Part shown: in pieces, positions 13,602 through 22,253 of the stretch
Layout of the letters: each line of letters starts with the position of its first letter
How positions within the stretch are numbered: the first letter of the stretch is position 1
DNA from: a virus
DNA: 37,873 nt
Virus record (IMG/VR): IMGVR_UViG_3300035698_011755
Coordinates: 1-37,873 of that record
Direction: 5' to 3' (one strand)
The notes under the pieces: generated by a model
Seen by the model: the letters and a program-made list of their open reading frames with translations, nothing else
Databases searched by the model: none
Told to the model about the DNA's origin: nothing
Program-made: the position numbers and the translations under genes

Positions 13602-14951
13602 TTAACTCCGGTCTACTTCCTCCAGCGAATTGCTGGGGACTTCTTGGTGTTCTCCTGCGTAGTTGTCGAACCGAGCCAGATGCTCCGTCCATGTTAAAAA
13701 TATCTCCCCTGTCTTTCCATCCCGCTGCTTGGCAACGTCACAAAGTCTTTTGCAGTTGTTTTCAGTTTTAGACAGGAGTAGCACAATATCTGCGTCCTGT
13801 TCTATTGAGCCCGATTCTCTAATATCCGATAACCTTGGCTTGCGGCCAGTGGCTGTAAGTTCCCGGTTCAGTTGGGATAGAACAATCACTGGCAGATTGA
13901 GTTCCTTAGCCATCGCCTTCATGTTCCGTGATAACCCGGCAACGACCTGTTCACGGATCTTGACAGACTCAATTGAATCAGCGAGTTGAAGGTAGTCCAC
14001 GATGATAAGCCCCAGGTTCTTTTCTCGGGCTGCTATGTGGCGGGAGGTAAGCCTGATATCGGTTGAGTTTATGTCGGATCGTTCCTCAACCCACATCGAT
14101 CCAACATCGATTTCCTCACGGGCTTTTTCGACATCGGCATTCTGCCGCTTATTGGTTAATTTATCAAACCAGCGATCACGCGAAACCCTTGCTCACGTGA
14201 ATGCCATGCGTAAGGACAGAGCATTGGATGACATTTCAATCGAGAAGAACAATACTACTATGGGTTCCCTGCCGGGTTTCGGTAAAATATTAGCCTCTGC
14301 TATCTTCAGGGCCAAGGATGTCTTGCCTACGCTTGGACGGGCTGCAATGACAGTGACTTCCTGTGGCTTAAATCCCATTGTCATTTTATCCAAGTCAATG
14401 AGGCCCGATGTGATTCCCATCAGATTACCACCCTTCTCTCTGAGTTCACGAAGTTCTTCCATAGCCGGTCCCATGATCTCATTCATTTTCTTCAGCGTTC
14501 TCCCCTTGGGCATTGCCAGCGTCATCATACGGGCATTCATATCACCGAGGATACCCGAGGATGAGTTCTCGGGGTCTTCGCACTTTAACTCCGCCTCTTT
14601 GCATATCTGCCGTATCTGGGCGATGGCATGGGCTTCTGTGAGTATTCCAAGCCACTCATCCATCCGGTGAGTCATCGCCATGTCAAAGGTCGTGAATATC
14701 TTGTTGATCCCGGCGTAACCTCCCACTTCATCCAACACCCCACGCTTGCTAAGGGTGTTGGTGATTACAAGTGAATCTACAAAGCCGGTCTTCTCGTAGG
14801 TGTCGATAATCACGTTCCACAGTGTCCGGTTAGATTCGTCTGTAAACATCGCTTCTGTTACACGGCTGTCCACACACTTCTGGATGGCTTCGTTCTTGTC
14901 ATCCAGCATACAGGTCGAAAGAATTGCTATTTCAACTTCAATATTTATCAC
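13602..14951 (-). CDS. dnaB: DnaB-type replicative helicase, interrupted by in-frame TGA
   Basis: GTG start at 14951, preceded by GGAGGAGG and overlapping the replication-protein stop (GTGA). Residues 1-100 match the DnaB N-terminal domain. Walker A is ARPSVGKTS (204-212) and SIEM follows. Codon 253 is TGA (14193-14195). The same frame then continues ARVSRDRW..., through Walker B (LIIVDYLQL), SQLNREL and the hallmark SDIRESGSIEQDADIVLLL to the stop at 13602. The full 449-codon frame has normal DnaB length. A 252-residue stop product would lack Walker B and be inactive. Unwinds the replication fork and likely recruits a primase. The interruption could be error, mutation, or readthrough. Confidence 0.85.
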
Positions 14952-15883
14952 CAGTTTTCCTCCTCCTTCTGGTAGAGTTCTCGTATCTCATTAAAAATTG
15001 ATGCACACGTTGCCCAACTGTTCACTACGGCATTACGACCAATCTCCTCGGAATCCTTGAGCATTGCCACATATCGCTCCCACCCAGGTATCGGCTTGTA
15101 GCGATCGTAAACCTTCAGATGCTTGTTGTTGTCAGTCATCTCGGTCTGGTCTGCGTCTTCCCATCCACAAGCATTAACAAATGTCGATGCAATCTTGATA
15201 TGTTTTATATCCATTTCGACCCATGCAGGTATTTTCTTCTTCAGGATATTAACCTTTGATATAATTTCATCGGCCTGTTTCTCATAACCCATCTTCACCC
15301 AAGTCTCCAAAGCTCCCCGCTTTCCTTCCTTCCTTGGATAAGCTTCGTAGAATTTATTGAAGCCCGGATAATCGGGGTATTTCGATTGCTTTTTAACACG
15401 AACACTCTTCCCCTTTGAGGGGGATAAAGGGGGTGTATTTAAGTTCTTCTCATTCTTATCATTCTTCTCATTCTTGTTAGGGTCTGGTCTGTGGTTTTTC
15501 TGTGGTTTTTCTGTGGTAAGGTCTGTGGGCGAGTCTGTGGTCTGGTCTGTGGTCTGGTTTCCTTGATATTGTTTATAGTTAGTTATTGATATTAAAGAAC
15601 TTACGTTTGTTTTTCTGTGGTCTATTCGTTCGTCGTCGTTTAGTTCAGCAAGAAATTTTCTTACTTTATCTCTGCTCCATCGCCATCTTGGGGCTAATCT
15701 TCGTTCACTCCATCCAACTTCTCCTCGTTTAACTTTCACCCTAATACCTCTTACGCGAATGTATCCATCAGTATGATTTGCAAGACCGATTAGGTCAGCC
15801 CAAGCTTGTCCACGGGTAAATTTTTCAGATAACCACAAGTTGGTATCTTGAAGAATTCGATGGAATTTCCAATAGCCTTCCAT
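14948..15883 (-). CDS. Replication initiator / helicase-loader-like protein
   Basis: 311 residues. The N-terminal 100 form a winged-helix-type domain: WKFHRILQDTNLW, an aromatic helix with WADLIGLANH, VKRGEVGWSERRLA, and a recognition-helix-like SRDKVRKFLAEL. This is like the N-terminal part of phage O/DnaD-type proteins. A Thr/Pro/Asn linker follows (about 110 to 160). The C-terminal part (GFNKFYEAYPRKEGKRGA, then WVKMGYEKQADEI) is the motif of phage DnaD/helicase-loader tails. It sits directly before dnaB, the usual order for an initiator plus helicase. Likely binds the phage origin and loads DnaB. Confidence 0.75.
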   Translation of the reverse strand: MEGYWKFHRILQDTNLWLSEKFTRGQAWADLIGLANHTDGYIRVRGIRVKVKRGEVGWSERRLAPRWRWSRDKVRKFLAELNDDERIDHRKTNVSSLISITNYKQYQGNQTTDQTTDSPTDLTTEKPQKNHRPDPNKNEKNDKNEKNLNTPPLSPSKGKSVRVKKQSKYPDYPGFNKFYEAYPRKEGKRGALETWVKMGYEKQADEIISKVNILKKKIPAWVEMDIKHIKIASTFVNACGWEDADQTEMTDNNKHLKVYDRYKPIPGWERYVAMLKDSEEIGRNAVVNSWATCASIFNEIRELYQKEEENW

Positions 15884-15886
15884 TGG

Positions 15887-16051
15887 TTACTTTTCCAGTT
15901 CGTCAAGAAACCGTTCAATAGCCTTCCGAACAAACTCGGCCTTTTTGATTTCAAAGCCTTCTGCGACTTTGTATCGGGCCTTGTCGATTCGTTCCATCAA
16001 CTCCTTCTCCATTCGGACTGTGAGGTTTACAAATCCATCTTCCATTTTCAT
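15887..16051 (-). CDS. Ribbon-helix-helix (CopG/Arc-type) DNA-binding protein
   Basis: 54 residues from ATG 16051, or 52 from the second ATG, which is better spaced from AGGAG. It reads a short strand (FVNLTVRM), then KELMERIDKARYKVAEG, then KKAEFVRKAIERFLDEL, the strand-helix-helix order of the RHH fold. Such proteins are dimeric repressors or plasmid-type regulators. It ends four bases before the replication-initiator ATG, so it could tune its own replication operon. Confidence 0.75.
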   Translation of the reverse strand: MKMEDGFVNLTVRMEKELMERIDKARYKVAEGFEIKKAEFVRKAIERFLDELEK

Positions 16052-16103
16052 TTCTCCTGTTTATGCTGTTTGCTGTGACTGTCAAATTAAATCGTGGATT
16101 AAA

Positions 16104-16134
16104 GTCCCCCTCCTGTACTTGGCAGGAGAGGGAC
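16104..16134 (-). terminator. Hairpin after the 16145 gene
   Basis: GTCCCCCTCCTG and CAGGAGAGGGAC pair with one mismatch over 12 bases around a seven-base loop. On the minus strand it lies just beyond the stop at 16145 and is followed by only three T, so termination may be partial. It separates the nuclease-side genes from the RHH/initiator/helicase set, and a TTGACA on the minus strand just after it is a possible -35 for that set. Confidence 0.5.
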
Positions 16135-16144
16135 GGTTCCATCC

Positions 16145-16588
16145 TCAAGCAACTACCAGTGAATCTTTGTTTTGCTTCAGGACGAGTTGTTCACCGAGGA
16201 TCTGGGCAAGCTTCATCTTGGCCTCAGTCCCGGTTAGACCGTATGCGTCTTTAACGATTGTCTCCAGTGCCGGTACTCCAAACGTCGCCGCCTTCAACAA
16301 TACGTTGGGTGGGACGAGCCGGTTGTCGGCCTTGTCGACCAACGAAAACAGGATCTGGATGACCGCTGAAGTGTTCTTCAGCTTTCGGGTTGTTGAACCC
16401 TTCTTGATCTTGTGACCGGGAAGCGAGTCCGGGCTTTCGAGCTTTTGCTCAAAGGCCATCTTCTTACGCTCCGCGATGATGTCTACAATGATCTTGTAGG
16501 ATTCGAGTTCTTTATCGGTGACCGGTGCCGTCAGGTCGAGGCGTTCCAGTACAGCGATAGCTTCGGTTTCGGTTTGGTTTTCACTCAT
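16145..16588 (-). CDS. Hypothetical helical protein, 147 aa
   Basis: MSENQTETEAIAVLERLDL..., mostly helical, with an internal basic patch (GHKIKKGSTTRKLKNT) and a C-terminal helix set (EAKMKLAQILGEQLVLKQ). No enzyme motif. It lies between the recombination nuclease and the replication initiator and shares their operon. Function unknown. Confidence 0.6.
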   Translation of the reverse strand: MSENQTETEAIAVLERLDLTAPVTDKELESYKIIVDIIAERKKMAFEQKLESPDSLPGHKIKKGSTTRKLKNTSAVIQILFSLVDKADNRLVPPNVLLKAATFGVPALETIVKDAYGLTGTEAKMKLAQILGEQLVLKQNKDSLVVA

Positions 16589-16875
16589 GATGTAAGGTTC
16601 ACCCGGTTGATGACCGTTGTTAAGTGCAGATGCAGACTCTTGATTCTGAACGCAATCTCATTCAGCTGCGAAGAGGTTTCACAGTTACCTGTGCAGTTCG
16701 CCTTCGCCTTTTTATCCTCCACGGCTTCTGCGGTCCTGAGAACCGGCTGAACCCTTAATTCAAGTTCACCAGCCGCTTCTGTGACTTGATCGAGTTGACG
16801 ATTAATCGCGTCGATGAATTCATTGACCGTTGTTGGTGCTGCTGGTTCGGGTGTTGCTGCTATTGGTCCTTGCAT
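16585..16875 (-). CDS. Small helical protein, 96 aa
   Basis: The start ATG at 16875 overlaps the nuclease stop. The N-terminus is Ala/Pro-rich (ATPEPAAPTTVNEF), followed by two helices (AINRQLDQVTEAAGELEL and LNEIAFRIKSLHLHLTTV) around a Cys pair (CTGNC). It looks like a coiled or four-helix assembly piece. No known family. Confidence 0.6.
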   Translation of the reverse strand: MQGPIAATPEPAAPTTVNEFIDAINRQLDQVTEAAGELELRVQPVLRTAEAVEDKKAKANCTGNCETSSQLNEIAFRIKSLHLHLTTVINRVNLTS

Positions 16876-17615
16876 TATATCTCCTTTGGTTGGAATTGCT
16901 GTAGTACTTGTGGAATAAGGGCTCTGGCTTCTGGACAGTAGCGTTTGCCCCTACAAAATTTACACTGTGCTGGGCCAGGTATGCGGGGTGCATGTGGGTT
17001 CATGCAGCGTTTGTGTATGTCGATGGCCTTCTTGACCCCCAGCTTCAGGTCATCCTCATCATACACCACCCAGCTCATTGTGTTATCGAACACTCTGGGT
17101 TGGTTCATTATCCCTACGATGCGTTTGAAGCGTAGATTCTGGTAGATTGCAGACACATTCACCAGTACCTGACGGTTCATATTGGCATACATCGCACCCT
17201 TCCAGCCCATCTTATACTCCTCGTATATCCCCATTTCACCCCCGTTTATCACGTATAAGGTGTCATACCGGCCCGAAAAGACCGGTTTCATGGTGGCTGG
17301 GTCGTGGATCCAGAACCGTTGCTCGTGAAAAGTCTGTGTGATGTTCTTTAACCGTAGGTTCAAATTCCACAATACCTCTTCGGTCAGGTCTTTGGAGCGG
17401 TTAATCACCCATCGCTGGTGATATTGTAGTTCGTCTTCGGGGATGAACCCCATGCGTACGGCATGTAGGAATGTTCCCTCTGTTGCGTCATCATCCTCTT
17501 CTTCGGTGATGCCCAGAACTTCCGTAACGTACCGCTCTAACCAATATGCTCCTGGGCACAGGTCGAGCTGGAGTCCACGGGATGCTGATGGTGTTATGCC
17601 TCGTTCTTTATCCAT
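16875..17615 (-). CDS. Cas4/RecB-like PD-(D/E)XK exonuclease
   Basis: 246 residues from ATG 17615; an apparent GTG start at 17636 lies inside the terminator and is rejected. Motifs in order: TPSASRG and LCPGAYW near the N-terminus (Cys20), EGTFLHAV near 47-54, FSGRYD near 114-119, and EEYKMG near 134, which give the His, Asp and Glu-x-Lys of the PD-(D/E)XK site. CKFCRGKRYC near 218 adds three cysteines that, with Cys20, likely bind an iron-sulfur cluster as in Cas4/AddB-type nucleases. Beside RecT it would trim DNA ends to single strands for annealing. Confidence 0.8.
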   Translation of the reverse strand: MDKERGITPSASRGLQLDLCPGAYWLERYVTEVLGITEEEDDDATEGTFLHAVRMGFIPEDELQYHQRWVINRSKDLTEEVLWNLNLRLKNITQTFHEQRFWIHDPATMKPVFSGRYDTLYVINGGEMGIYEEYKMGWKGAMYANMNRQVLVNVSAIYQNLRFKRIVGIMNQPRVFDNTMSWVVYDEDDLKLGVKKAIDIHKRCMNPHAPRIPGPAQCKFCRGKRYCPEARALIPQVLQQFQPKEI

Positions 17616-17620
17616 GACGG

Positions 17621-17660
17621 TAAAAAAAGGGGCCACGACAGACGAAGGCCGTGACCCCTT
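17621..17660 (-). terminator. Rho-independent terminator, minus strand
   Basis: On the minus strand AAGGGGTCACG pairs with CGTGGCCCCTT (one G-T pair) around a 12-base loop and is followed by a run of T. It lies between the 17678-18136 gene and the nuclease gene, so the nuclease needs readthrough or its own promoter. The T run reaches almost to the nuclease start. Confidence 0.8.
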
Positions 17661-17677
17661 AGTGTTATGATCTCAAT

Positions 17678-18136
17678 TTACCATTCCTTCGGGTCATCCG
17701 AAGTTCCGGGTTTGCTGTCGGCCTCGGTGTCTGCCGTCTTCTCTTCCTCTTCATCGGGAAACATATCGGGCTGAGCGGCCTCTTGGATTTCTTTGTTGGT
17801 CATGTCCTCGACACCAACCGACACTTCTTCCAAGGGGTCTTCAGATACCCGCTTGTAAACCGTCTTCTTTCCCGCTCTAGGGTCATTCCAAACTACGGTC
17901 ACATCGAACTCCCGTAGCTCCTGACCCTCACGGATCTTCGAGCAGAACTCATCGATCTCCTCGGACTTGGCCGCGATTTGCTGATTCAGCCGTTTGGTTG
18001 TCTCCTTCTTCTCATCTTCAACTTCGGAGCGAACTCCCAAGGCTTCGACAAGATCACGGCCAAATGATTCAGTCTCCTCGTGGGTAAACTCATAGCTGAG
18101 CCTACGCTTCTCTTTTCGTTTTTGCTGTTCCATCAA
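17678..18136 (-). CDS. Conserved phage protein with coiled coil, 152 aa
   Basis: An N-terminal basic patch, then a long charged helix (EDEKKETTKRLNQQIAAKSE), then a strand-rich part (LREFDVTVVWNDPRAGKKTV), and a very acidic tail (DEEEEKTADTEAD). The helix followed by a 'D..PGxKxxxR' strand unit is seen in unnamed phage proteins encoded near RecT. It overlaps the recT stop by four bases. Function unknown; a recombination accessory role is inferred from position. Confidence 0.65.
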   Translation of the reverse strand: MMEQQKRKEKRRLSYEFTHEETESFGRDLVEALGVRSEVEDEKKETTKRLNQQIAAKSEEIDEFCSKIREGQELREFDVTVVWNDPRAGKKTVYKRVSEDPLEEVSVGVEDMTNKEIQEAAQPDMFPDEEEEKTADTEADSKPGTSDDPKEW

Positions 18137-19164
18137 AATACTTCGTCCTGTATTTCCTTGATGACCTTGTCGATACCAGCGAATAGATCCTGAAGCTTAC
18201 CGATCGGCAGTTCATTCAGTCGCTTGTAGTTTTTATCAACCCACTCGTTATCGAGCAACCAGAGGTTAAACCGATTACGCGTTACCTTCGCGTCCTGAAG
18301 CTTGCGTTGAATATTCTGGGCAAGCTGTTCGATCTGTTCGAGGGTCTTGGCAGGATCTTTGTCATCAAACAACTCGTTGGCCGGATCCGAATCAACCACT
18401 TCGACTTCCTCAGCCTTCTTCGGCTCAGCCTTCTTCGGCTCGGCCTTCTTCTTCGGCTCGGCCTTCTTCTTCGGCTCCTCCTTCTTCTTCGGCTCCTCCT
18501 TCTTCTTCGGCTCCTCCTTCTTCTTCGGCTCCTCCTTCTCAACGTCTGCCCCTTCGGTCAGAAGAAGCGACGGATCGGGCTTATCGACCACGGTATCGGT
18601 CACGTTGGTCAGTCCGGCAATACGCCGCTCGTCCTCGTCAAAGGGCAAACCGTGGATCACCTGTCGGGCCGCTTGCTTCAGGGCTCGCAACTGTAACATA
18701 TGGCGGGGCCGCGTGTTCCAGTTTGGATTAACCTTGATGTGCCATTCCGTAAACCAAGCGGTGTAGGTGATTGGCCGTTTCTTGTCGACAAGGTAGATAC
18801 TGGCTACCGCGTAGACTGGTTTCTCTTCCTCCTTGGGGAATACTTCGACTTCCCATGAATCAACGGAATTATGATCCATTAGTTTCTTATAGACCCCATC
18901 AGGGCCGATAATCGGGACGATGCCGCCCCTGTCTGGGTATGCGTATAACATACCGGGAATGAGCGGGTTAAGTTCCAGCTCATTGGCTATCTGGCTATAT
19001 GTGTACAGCTGCTCATCCGTGATCTTGTTAGGATCCACCGAACGAAAGCACTGGGCCTTGATGGTGGAGATTAACAATTCCGGATCGATCTTCAGCCGTG
19101 ACGCTAATATATCCATCACTTGTGGTCTGACAGCTAATGCTGTGTCTTTGTTTTCTTTAGTCAT
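18133..19164 (-). CDS. recT: RecT/Bet single-strand annealing protein with KKKEEP repeats
   Basis: 343 residues. Residues 1-200 fit the RecT/Redbeta core: IANELELNPLIPGMLYAYPD, a PIIGPDGVYKKL strand and ITYTAWFTEW, then RPRHMLQLRALKQAARQVIHGLP. RecT proteins coat single strands and anneal complementary DNA. Residues about 209-252 are a tandem KKKEEP / KKKAEP / KKAEP repeat (18-base units), a highly charged flexible linker. The final 80 residues form another helical domain (EQIEQLAQNIQRKLQD). The linker length may vary between relatives by repeat slippage. Pairs with the nearby nuclease. Confidence 0.85.
   Translation of the reverse strand: MTKENKDTALAVRPQVMDILASRLKIDPELLISTIKAQCFRSVDPNKITDEQLYTYSQIANELELNPLIPGMLYAYPDRGGIVPIIGPDGVYKKLMDHNSVDSWEVEVFPKEEEKPVYAVASIYLVDKKRPITYTAWFTEWHIKVNPNWNTRPRHMLQLRALKQAARQVIHGLPFDEDERRIAGLTNVTDTVVDKPDPSLLLTEGADVEKEEPKKKEEPKKKEEPKKKEEPKKKAEPKKKAEPKKAEPKKAEEVEVVDSDPANELFDDKDPAKTLEQIEQLAQNIQRKLQDAKVTRNRFNLWLLDNEWVDKNYKRLNELPIGKLQDLFAGIDKVIKEIQDEVF
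18408..18538. repeat. Tandem 15/18-base repeat within recT
   Basis: Four near-identical copies of an 18-base unit that ends CTTCTTCTTCGG are followed, toward lower coordinates, by two variant 18-base copies (CTCGGCC start) and two 15-base copies (CTCAGCC start). It encodes the KKKEEP-type linker. Such an array expands and contracts easily by slippage. Confidence 0.9.
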
Positions 19165-19220
19165 GATGATACGTTTGGGTTAGAGAAAAGGCAGGGGCCG
19201 ACGTTTGTTGAATAAACGAT

Positions 19221-19481
19221 TCACTCCAATGATTTCGCTTCGTCGCCCCCGCCATAAAATTCATTATCCTTAATAAATTTCTCAAAAGACTCCCGTGGTA
19301 TTCGGGTAATCTTTGTTGATGGCTTTATTACGGGTGATATCTTCCCGTCTGCTATAAAGTTCTGGACGGTTCTTTCGGTCACTTTGAGGATGGTCGCTAC
19401 TTGTTCGATGGTTAACATCCTTCTATTAAATGGAGTGATCTTGTAGCGGGAGATATTGTTTTCGTTGTCTGTTTCCGTCAT
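19221..19481 (-). CDS. Excisionase/MerR-type helix-turn-helix protein
   Basis: 86 residues if started at ATG 19481. RRMLTIEQVATILKVTERTVQNFIADGKIS is a clear winged HTH of the excisionase (HTH_17) family, followed by KPSTKITRIPRESFEKFI as the wing. It likely binds DNA near its own gene. Its coding start sits at the divergent point between replication and packaging genes, so it may control either direction. No integrase is present in the window, so an excision role is unproven. Confidence 0.8.
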   Translation of the reverse strand: MTETDNENNISRYKITPFNRRMLTIEQVATILKVTERTVQNFIADGKISPVIKPSTKITRIPRESFEKFIKDNEFYGGGDEAKSLE

Positions 19482-19483
19482 AT

Positions 19484-19518
19484 TCGTCAATGTGGCTCTA
19501 CATAAAAGGCTCGTCAAT
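19484..19518. promoter_or_regulatory. Repeated TCGTCAAT elements in a divergent region
   Basis: TCGTCAAT occurs at 19484-19491 and 19511-19518, 27 bases apart, directly in front of the HTH gene. On the minus strand each reads ATTGACGA and contains a TTGACG like a -35 element. They may be operators of the HTH regulator or paired promoters. Confidence 0.4.
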
Positions 19519-19562
19519 ATATTTCTTGAAAAAAAACTTCATCCGTTGATTATGAGTGGTTT

Positions 19563-20309
19563 ATGAACAGCAAGCCTCTGGCTCAATTAGACCGGAAGGA
19601 CATAAACCGATTACTCAACGAGACTAATGGTAGTATCACGGACGCGGTAAAGTTCCTTTCTCACATAGGGTTCGACGTAAGTAAAGGCGTCCTGCTTACG
19701 TATGTTAAAAACGATCCTGTCCTGTCGGATATGTGGCTGGACACAAAGTCGTTCTCCGATACCGAGGCACCCACCGATGAGGAGAGGGAAACAAACCCAA
19801 ACCTTCCCACCTCGCCCTTTGCCGGGAACAAGTTGACCTCTGCCCGGTTGATTCAGGATTCCATTGTTGCTCGCCGTGGCCTCAAGGCTGTTGGTTTCAC
19901 TGAAGATGAGCAGAATAAGATGATCGGCTTCCAGAGTTATGCCGCTCAGAATTTCTCCGGGACACTCGATGCCACCCATGGGCAAATGGTCATTATGCAG
20001 TTCCGTGCCGAGGAACGTGCCGAATGGATCAGGAAAAACAAGCTCGAAGGTGACGATGCCAAGGAAATTCCTCCCGAGGAGCAGCTCAAGTGGCAGAAGA
20101 TGTACAATGACCTTATCGAGCAGGTGCGACGTATTGCCGATACCGCGAACAAGGCATCCGAGATCCGGGTCAAGGCAATGCTCAAGGATGTGAACAATCG
20201 CATGGGAGTTGGTGGAAAGGAAGAGAAGCCAGTGACAGGTGCTACTGTCACCGATGTCCCGGACGGCCCGCTGAAACCAGATCGTAAACGTAGTCAGAAA
20301 AGAACATGA
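19563..20309 (+). CDS. terS: Small terminase subunit (TerS), putative
   Basis: 248 residues. The N-terminal 50 form an HTH (DINRLLNETNGSITDAVKFL, then a second helix) suited to recognising packaging-site DNA. The middle and end are long helices (EDEQNKMIGFQSYAAQ and RRIADTANKASEIRVKAML), consistent with oligomerisation. It is placed directly before terL with a four-base overlap (ATGA), the standard position. No family signature is decisive, so the call rests on position, HTH and size. Confidence 0.7.
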   Translation: MNSKPLAQLDRKDINRLLNETNGSITDAVKFLSHIGFDVSKGVLLTYVKNDPVLSDMWLDTKSFSDTEAPTDEERETNPNLPTSPFAGNKLTSARLIQDSIVARRGLKAVGFTEDEQNKMIGFQSYAAQNFSGTLDATHGQMVIMQFRAEERAEWIRKNKLEGDDAKEIPPEEQLKWQKMYNDLIEQVRRIADTANKASEIRVKAMLKDVNNRMGVGGKEEKPVTGATVTDVPDGPLKPDRKRSQKRT

Positions 20310-21961
20310 ATGATATTCTGGCAGAAGCGATCCACAAGGAGCTTGAACAAGAACAGGGTGGCCCGGTTGTTGAACGTCCAGAATTCTGGGTGCCAGAGAT
20401 GGGGCCAACGCAGGAACGCTTCTTCTGGGACAAACGTAGACTGATACTCGCTGACGGAGAACGTGGATCGGGTAAGACGACAACGGCCATTGATAAGTTG
20501 TTGCTGCATATGTGGAAGTGGGACAACGCTCTGGCTGTCATCTATGTTATCGTAAAGAGTGCAGGGATCATCGGCGGTTGCTGGGAAAAGCTGATCTCCA
20601 TGGAAAGGTTCCCGGATGGGGAACCCGTTGGAGCGTTGGAGAAGTGGAGGAAATACCTCAAGATGAATTACTACGATGCCACGATGGATCCTGAAAAGAA
20701 TCGATTCGTAGACATCATTAACCGCAACGGGAACCGTAACCGTATCATTTACAAGGCTTTGCCTCCTCGATCACAGATTGCCGGACGTATGAAGGGGGCT
20801 GAGTTTTCCTACGCCTTGATAGAGGAAGCCGCAGAAACGGATGAACGCCAGTATTTTTACAGCCTTATGCAGCAGATCGGACGCAGGGCCGGTATTCCCG
20901 CAGCAGAGCAACAGCTCATCATCACATGCAATCCACCGGCCAATGGCCCCGATCACTGGTTGTTCGAGGAGTTTGGCACTGTTCCGGGAATTGCTCACTC
21001 AGAGAAGGACGGGGCAGAGGGCGTATGGGACAAGACGGGTAATGATGATGTTGCACGCTTTCACATTCCCATGCGGGAGAATAACTTCGGTCAGTTCAAA
21101 GACCCGGAGAACAAGAGGGTGTATCTTCGCAATGTTGAGCTTGAGTGCCGTAGTGATCCTACCGCGTATGGCCGGCTTGTTGAGGGCAAGTGGATCAAGA
21201 AGACTGTTGGTTACGGGATCTTTGAAGGATTCTGGCTTTACGATGCCCATGTCCGGGGATCTCTCCCCAACTCCGGACTGTTCCCGCTCGTTGGCGATAA
21301 CATCATTGTCGGGTATGACGGCGGTGACGTTCACAATGCCAGGGTCATGTGCCAACGCAACTGGAGTACCGAAAAGAATAAATGGATTTACCGATTCTTT
21401 GATGAGCTGATGGACTACAACCGCAAAAAGAGTATCAACTCTATTGTTGAGGGGATCATGCTCAAGATGCTCTACTGGTGGGAGTTTGCGGAGAAGCGAT
21501 GGGGGCCGGACTTTAGTGTCTGGAACTTCCAGCACATCTCCGACTCCAACATGATGGAACGGTGGAACCCGCAGGGGTCTTTTGACTATAAGCGGTATAA
21601 TGAAATTTCCCGTGAGCTGATGAAGAACCATCAACGGTTCGGCAAGATCAAGCAGCCTATTGTGATGAAGGCTCCCAACAAGGGAGCGGGTAGTGTGGCC
21701 AAGAGAGTTCAGATCACAAAGGATCATCTCTTCAATGAAACCATCCTGGTAAGTGCGACCTGTCCGAAAATAATCGATATGTTCACGAACCTGAAAAAGC
21801 ACAAGGATCAACGCGGAGTTGAAGATGACCTCAAGCCCATGAGAACGAGACAGATCCACGTATTTGATGCAGTTTCTCTCATACTTCTATATTTCTCAGA
21901 GCGTGGTGAACGGCCACCGGAGGCCAGAAAGTCAGGAACCGTTTCTTCACATTCCATATAA
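20306..21961 (+). CDS. terL: Large terminase subunit (TerL)
   Basis: 551 residues. Walker A GERGSGKTT (51-59), Walker B-like SYALIEEA (168-175), and a coupling motif TCNP (207-210) form the ATPase. The nuclease domain begins around IIVGYDGGDVH (333-343) with metal-binding Asp. It drives DNA into the prohead and cuts concatemers. It starts on the ATG overlapping the terS stop, and the full length matches the family. Acts with TerS and the portal (24430). Confidence 0.93.
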   Translation: MNDILAEAIHKELEQEQGGPVVERPEFWVPEMGPTQERFFWDKRRLILADGERGSGKTTTAIDKLLLHMWKWDNALAVIYVIVKSAGIIGGCWEKLISMERFPDGEPVGALEKWRKYLKMNYYDATMDPEKNRFVDIINRNGNRNRIIYKALPPRSQIAGRMKGAEFSYALIEEAAETDERQYFYSLMQQIGRRAGIPAAEQQLIITCNPPANGPDHWLFEEFGTVPGIAHSEKDGAEGVWDKTGNDDVARFHIPMRENNFGQFKDPENKRVYLRNVELECRSDPTAYGRLVEGKWIKKTVGYGIFEGFWLYDAHVRGSLPNSGLFPLVGDNIIVGYDGGDVHNARVMCQRNWSTEKNKWIYRFFDELMDYNRKKSINSIVEGIMLKMLYWWEFAEKRWGPDFSVWNFQHISDSNMMERWNPQGSFDYKRYNEISRELMKNHQRFGKIKQPIVMKAPNKGAGSVAKRVQITKDHLFNETILVSATCPKIIDMFTNLKKHKDQRGVEDDLKPMRTRQIHVFDAVSLILLYFSERGERPPEARKSGTVSSHSI

Positions 21962-21989
21962 AAAGGCTTGATACCCGCCACATATAGGT

Positions 21990-22005
21990 TTAATTACCTA
22001 ATTAA
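21990..22005. promoter_or_regulatory. TTAATTA-CC-TAATTAA inverted repeat with ACCTAAT
   Basis: Perfect seven-base arms around CC, in the 50-base gap between terL and the 22011 gene. It overlaps the ACCTAAT element (21996-22002) eight bases before the ATG. It may be a promoter or a regulator site. There is no Shine-Dalgarno here. Confidence 0.4.
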
Positions 22006-22010
22006 TAGAT

Positions 22011-22253
22011 ATGGAAGCGAACAAATTAACGCTTAACCTAAGCGACGAAACAATTGCAAGTGTCCTCGCCGTTCACAAACCTGGCGATAAGTTGAATCTC
22101 GAAGTCGAGGTGCAGTACGATGAGGCAAACGATGAGATAGCGAATTTGACTGTCTTGTCCGTGAGCCCGACTGGTTCAAAGTCGGAAGAGGAAAAACCAG
22201 CCACCCCGGATACACCGGTAGGCGTAGTTATGTCTGAGGGAGGATCTTATTAA
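22011..22253 (+). CDS. Small acidic phage protein, 80 aa
   Basis: MEANKLTLNLSDETIASVLA..., acidic and mostly a beta-helix-like head (GDKLNLEVEVQYDEANDEIA) followed by a Ser/Pro tail. It lies between terminase and head genes, a usual spot for minor head or assembly factors. The stop overlaps the next ATG. No family recognised. Confidence 0.55.
   Translation: MEANKLTLNLSDETIASVLAVHKPGDKLNLEVEVQYDEANDEIANLTVLSVSPTGSKSEEEKPATPDTPVGVVMSEGGSY

Noticed and set aside
17616-17636. GTG start for the nuclease at 17636
   Set aside because: It lies inside the terminator stem and T run; ATG 17615 is more credible.
18282-18696. Several open frames inside recT on both strands
   Set aside because: They are shadows of the KKKEEP repeat, giving only Arg/Ser or Leu repeats.
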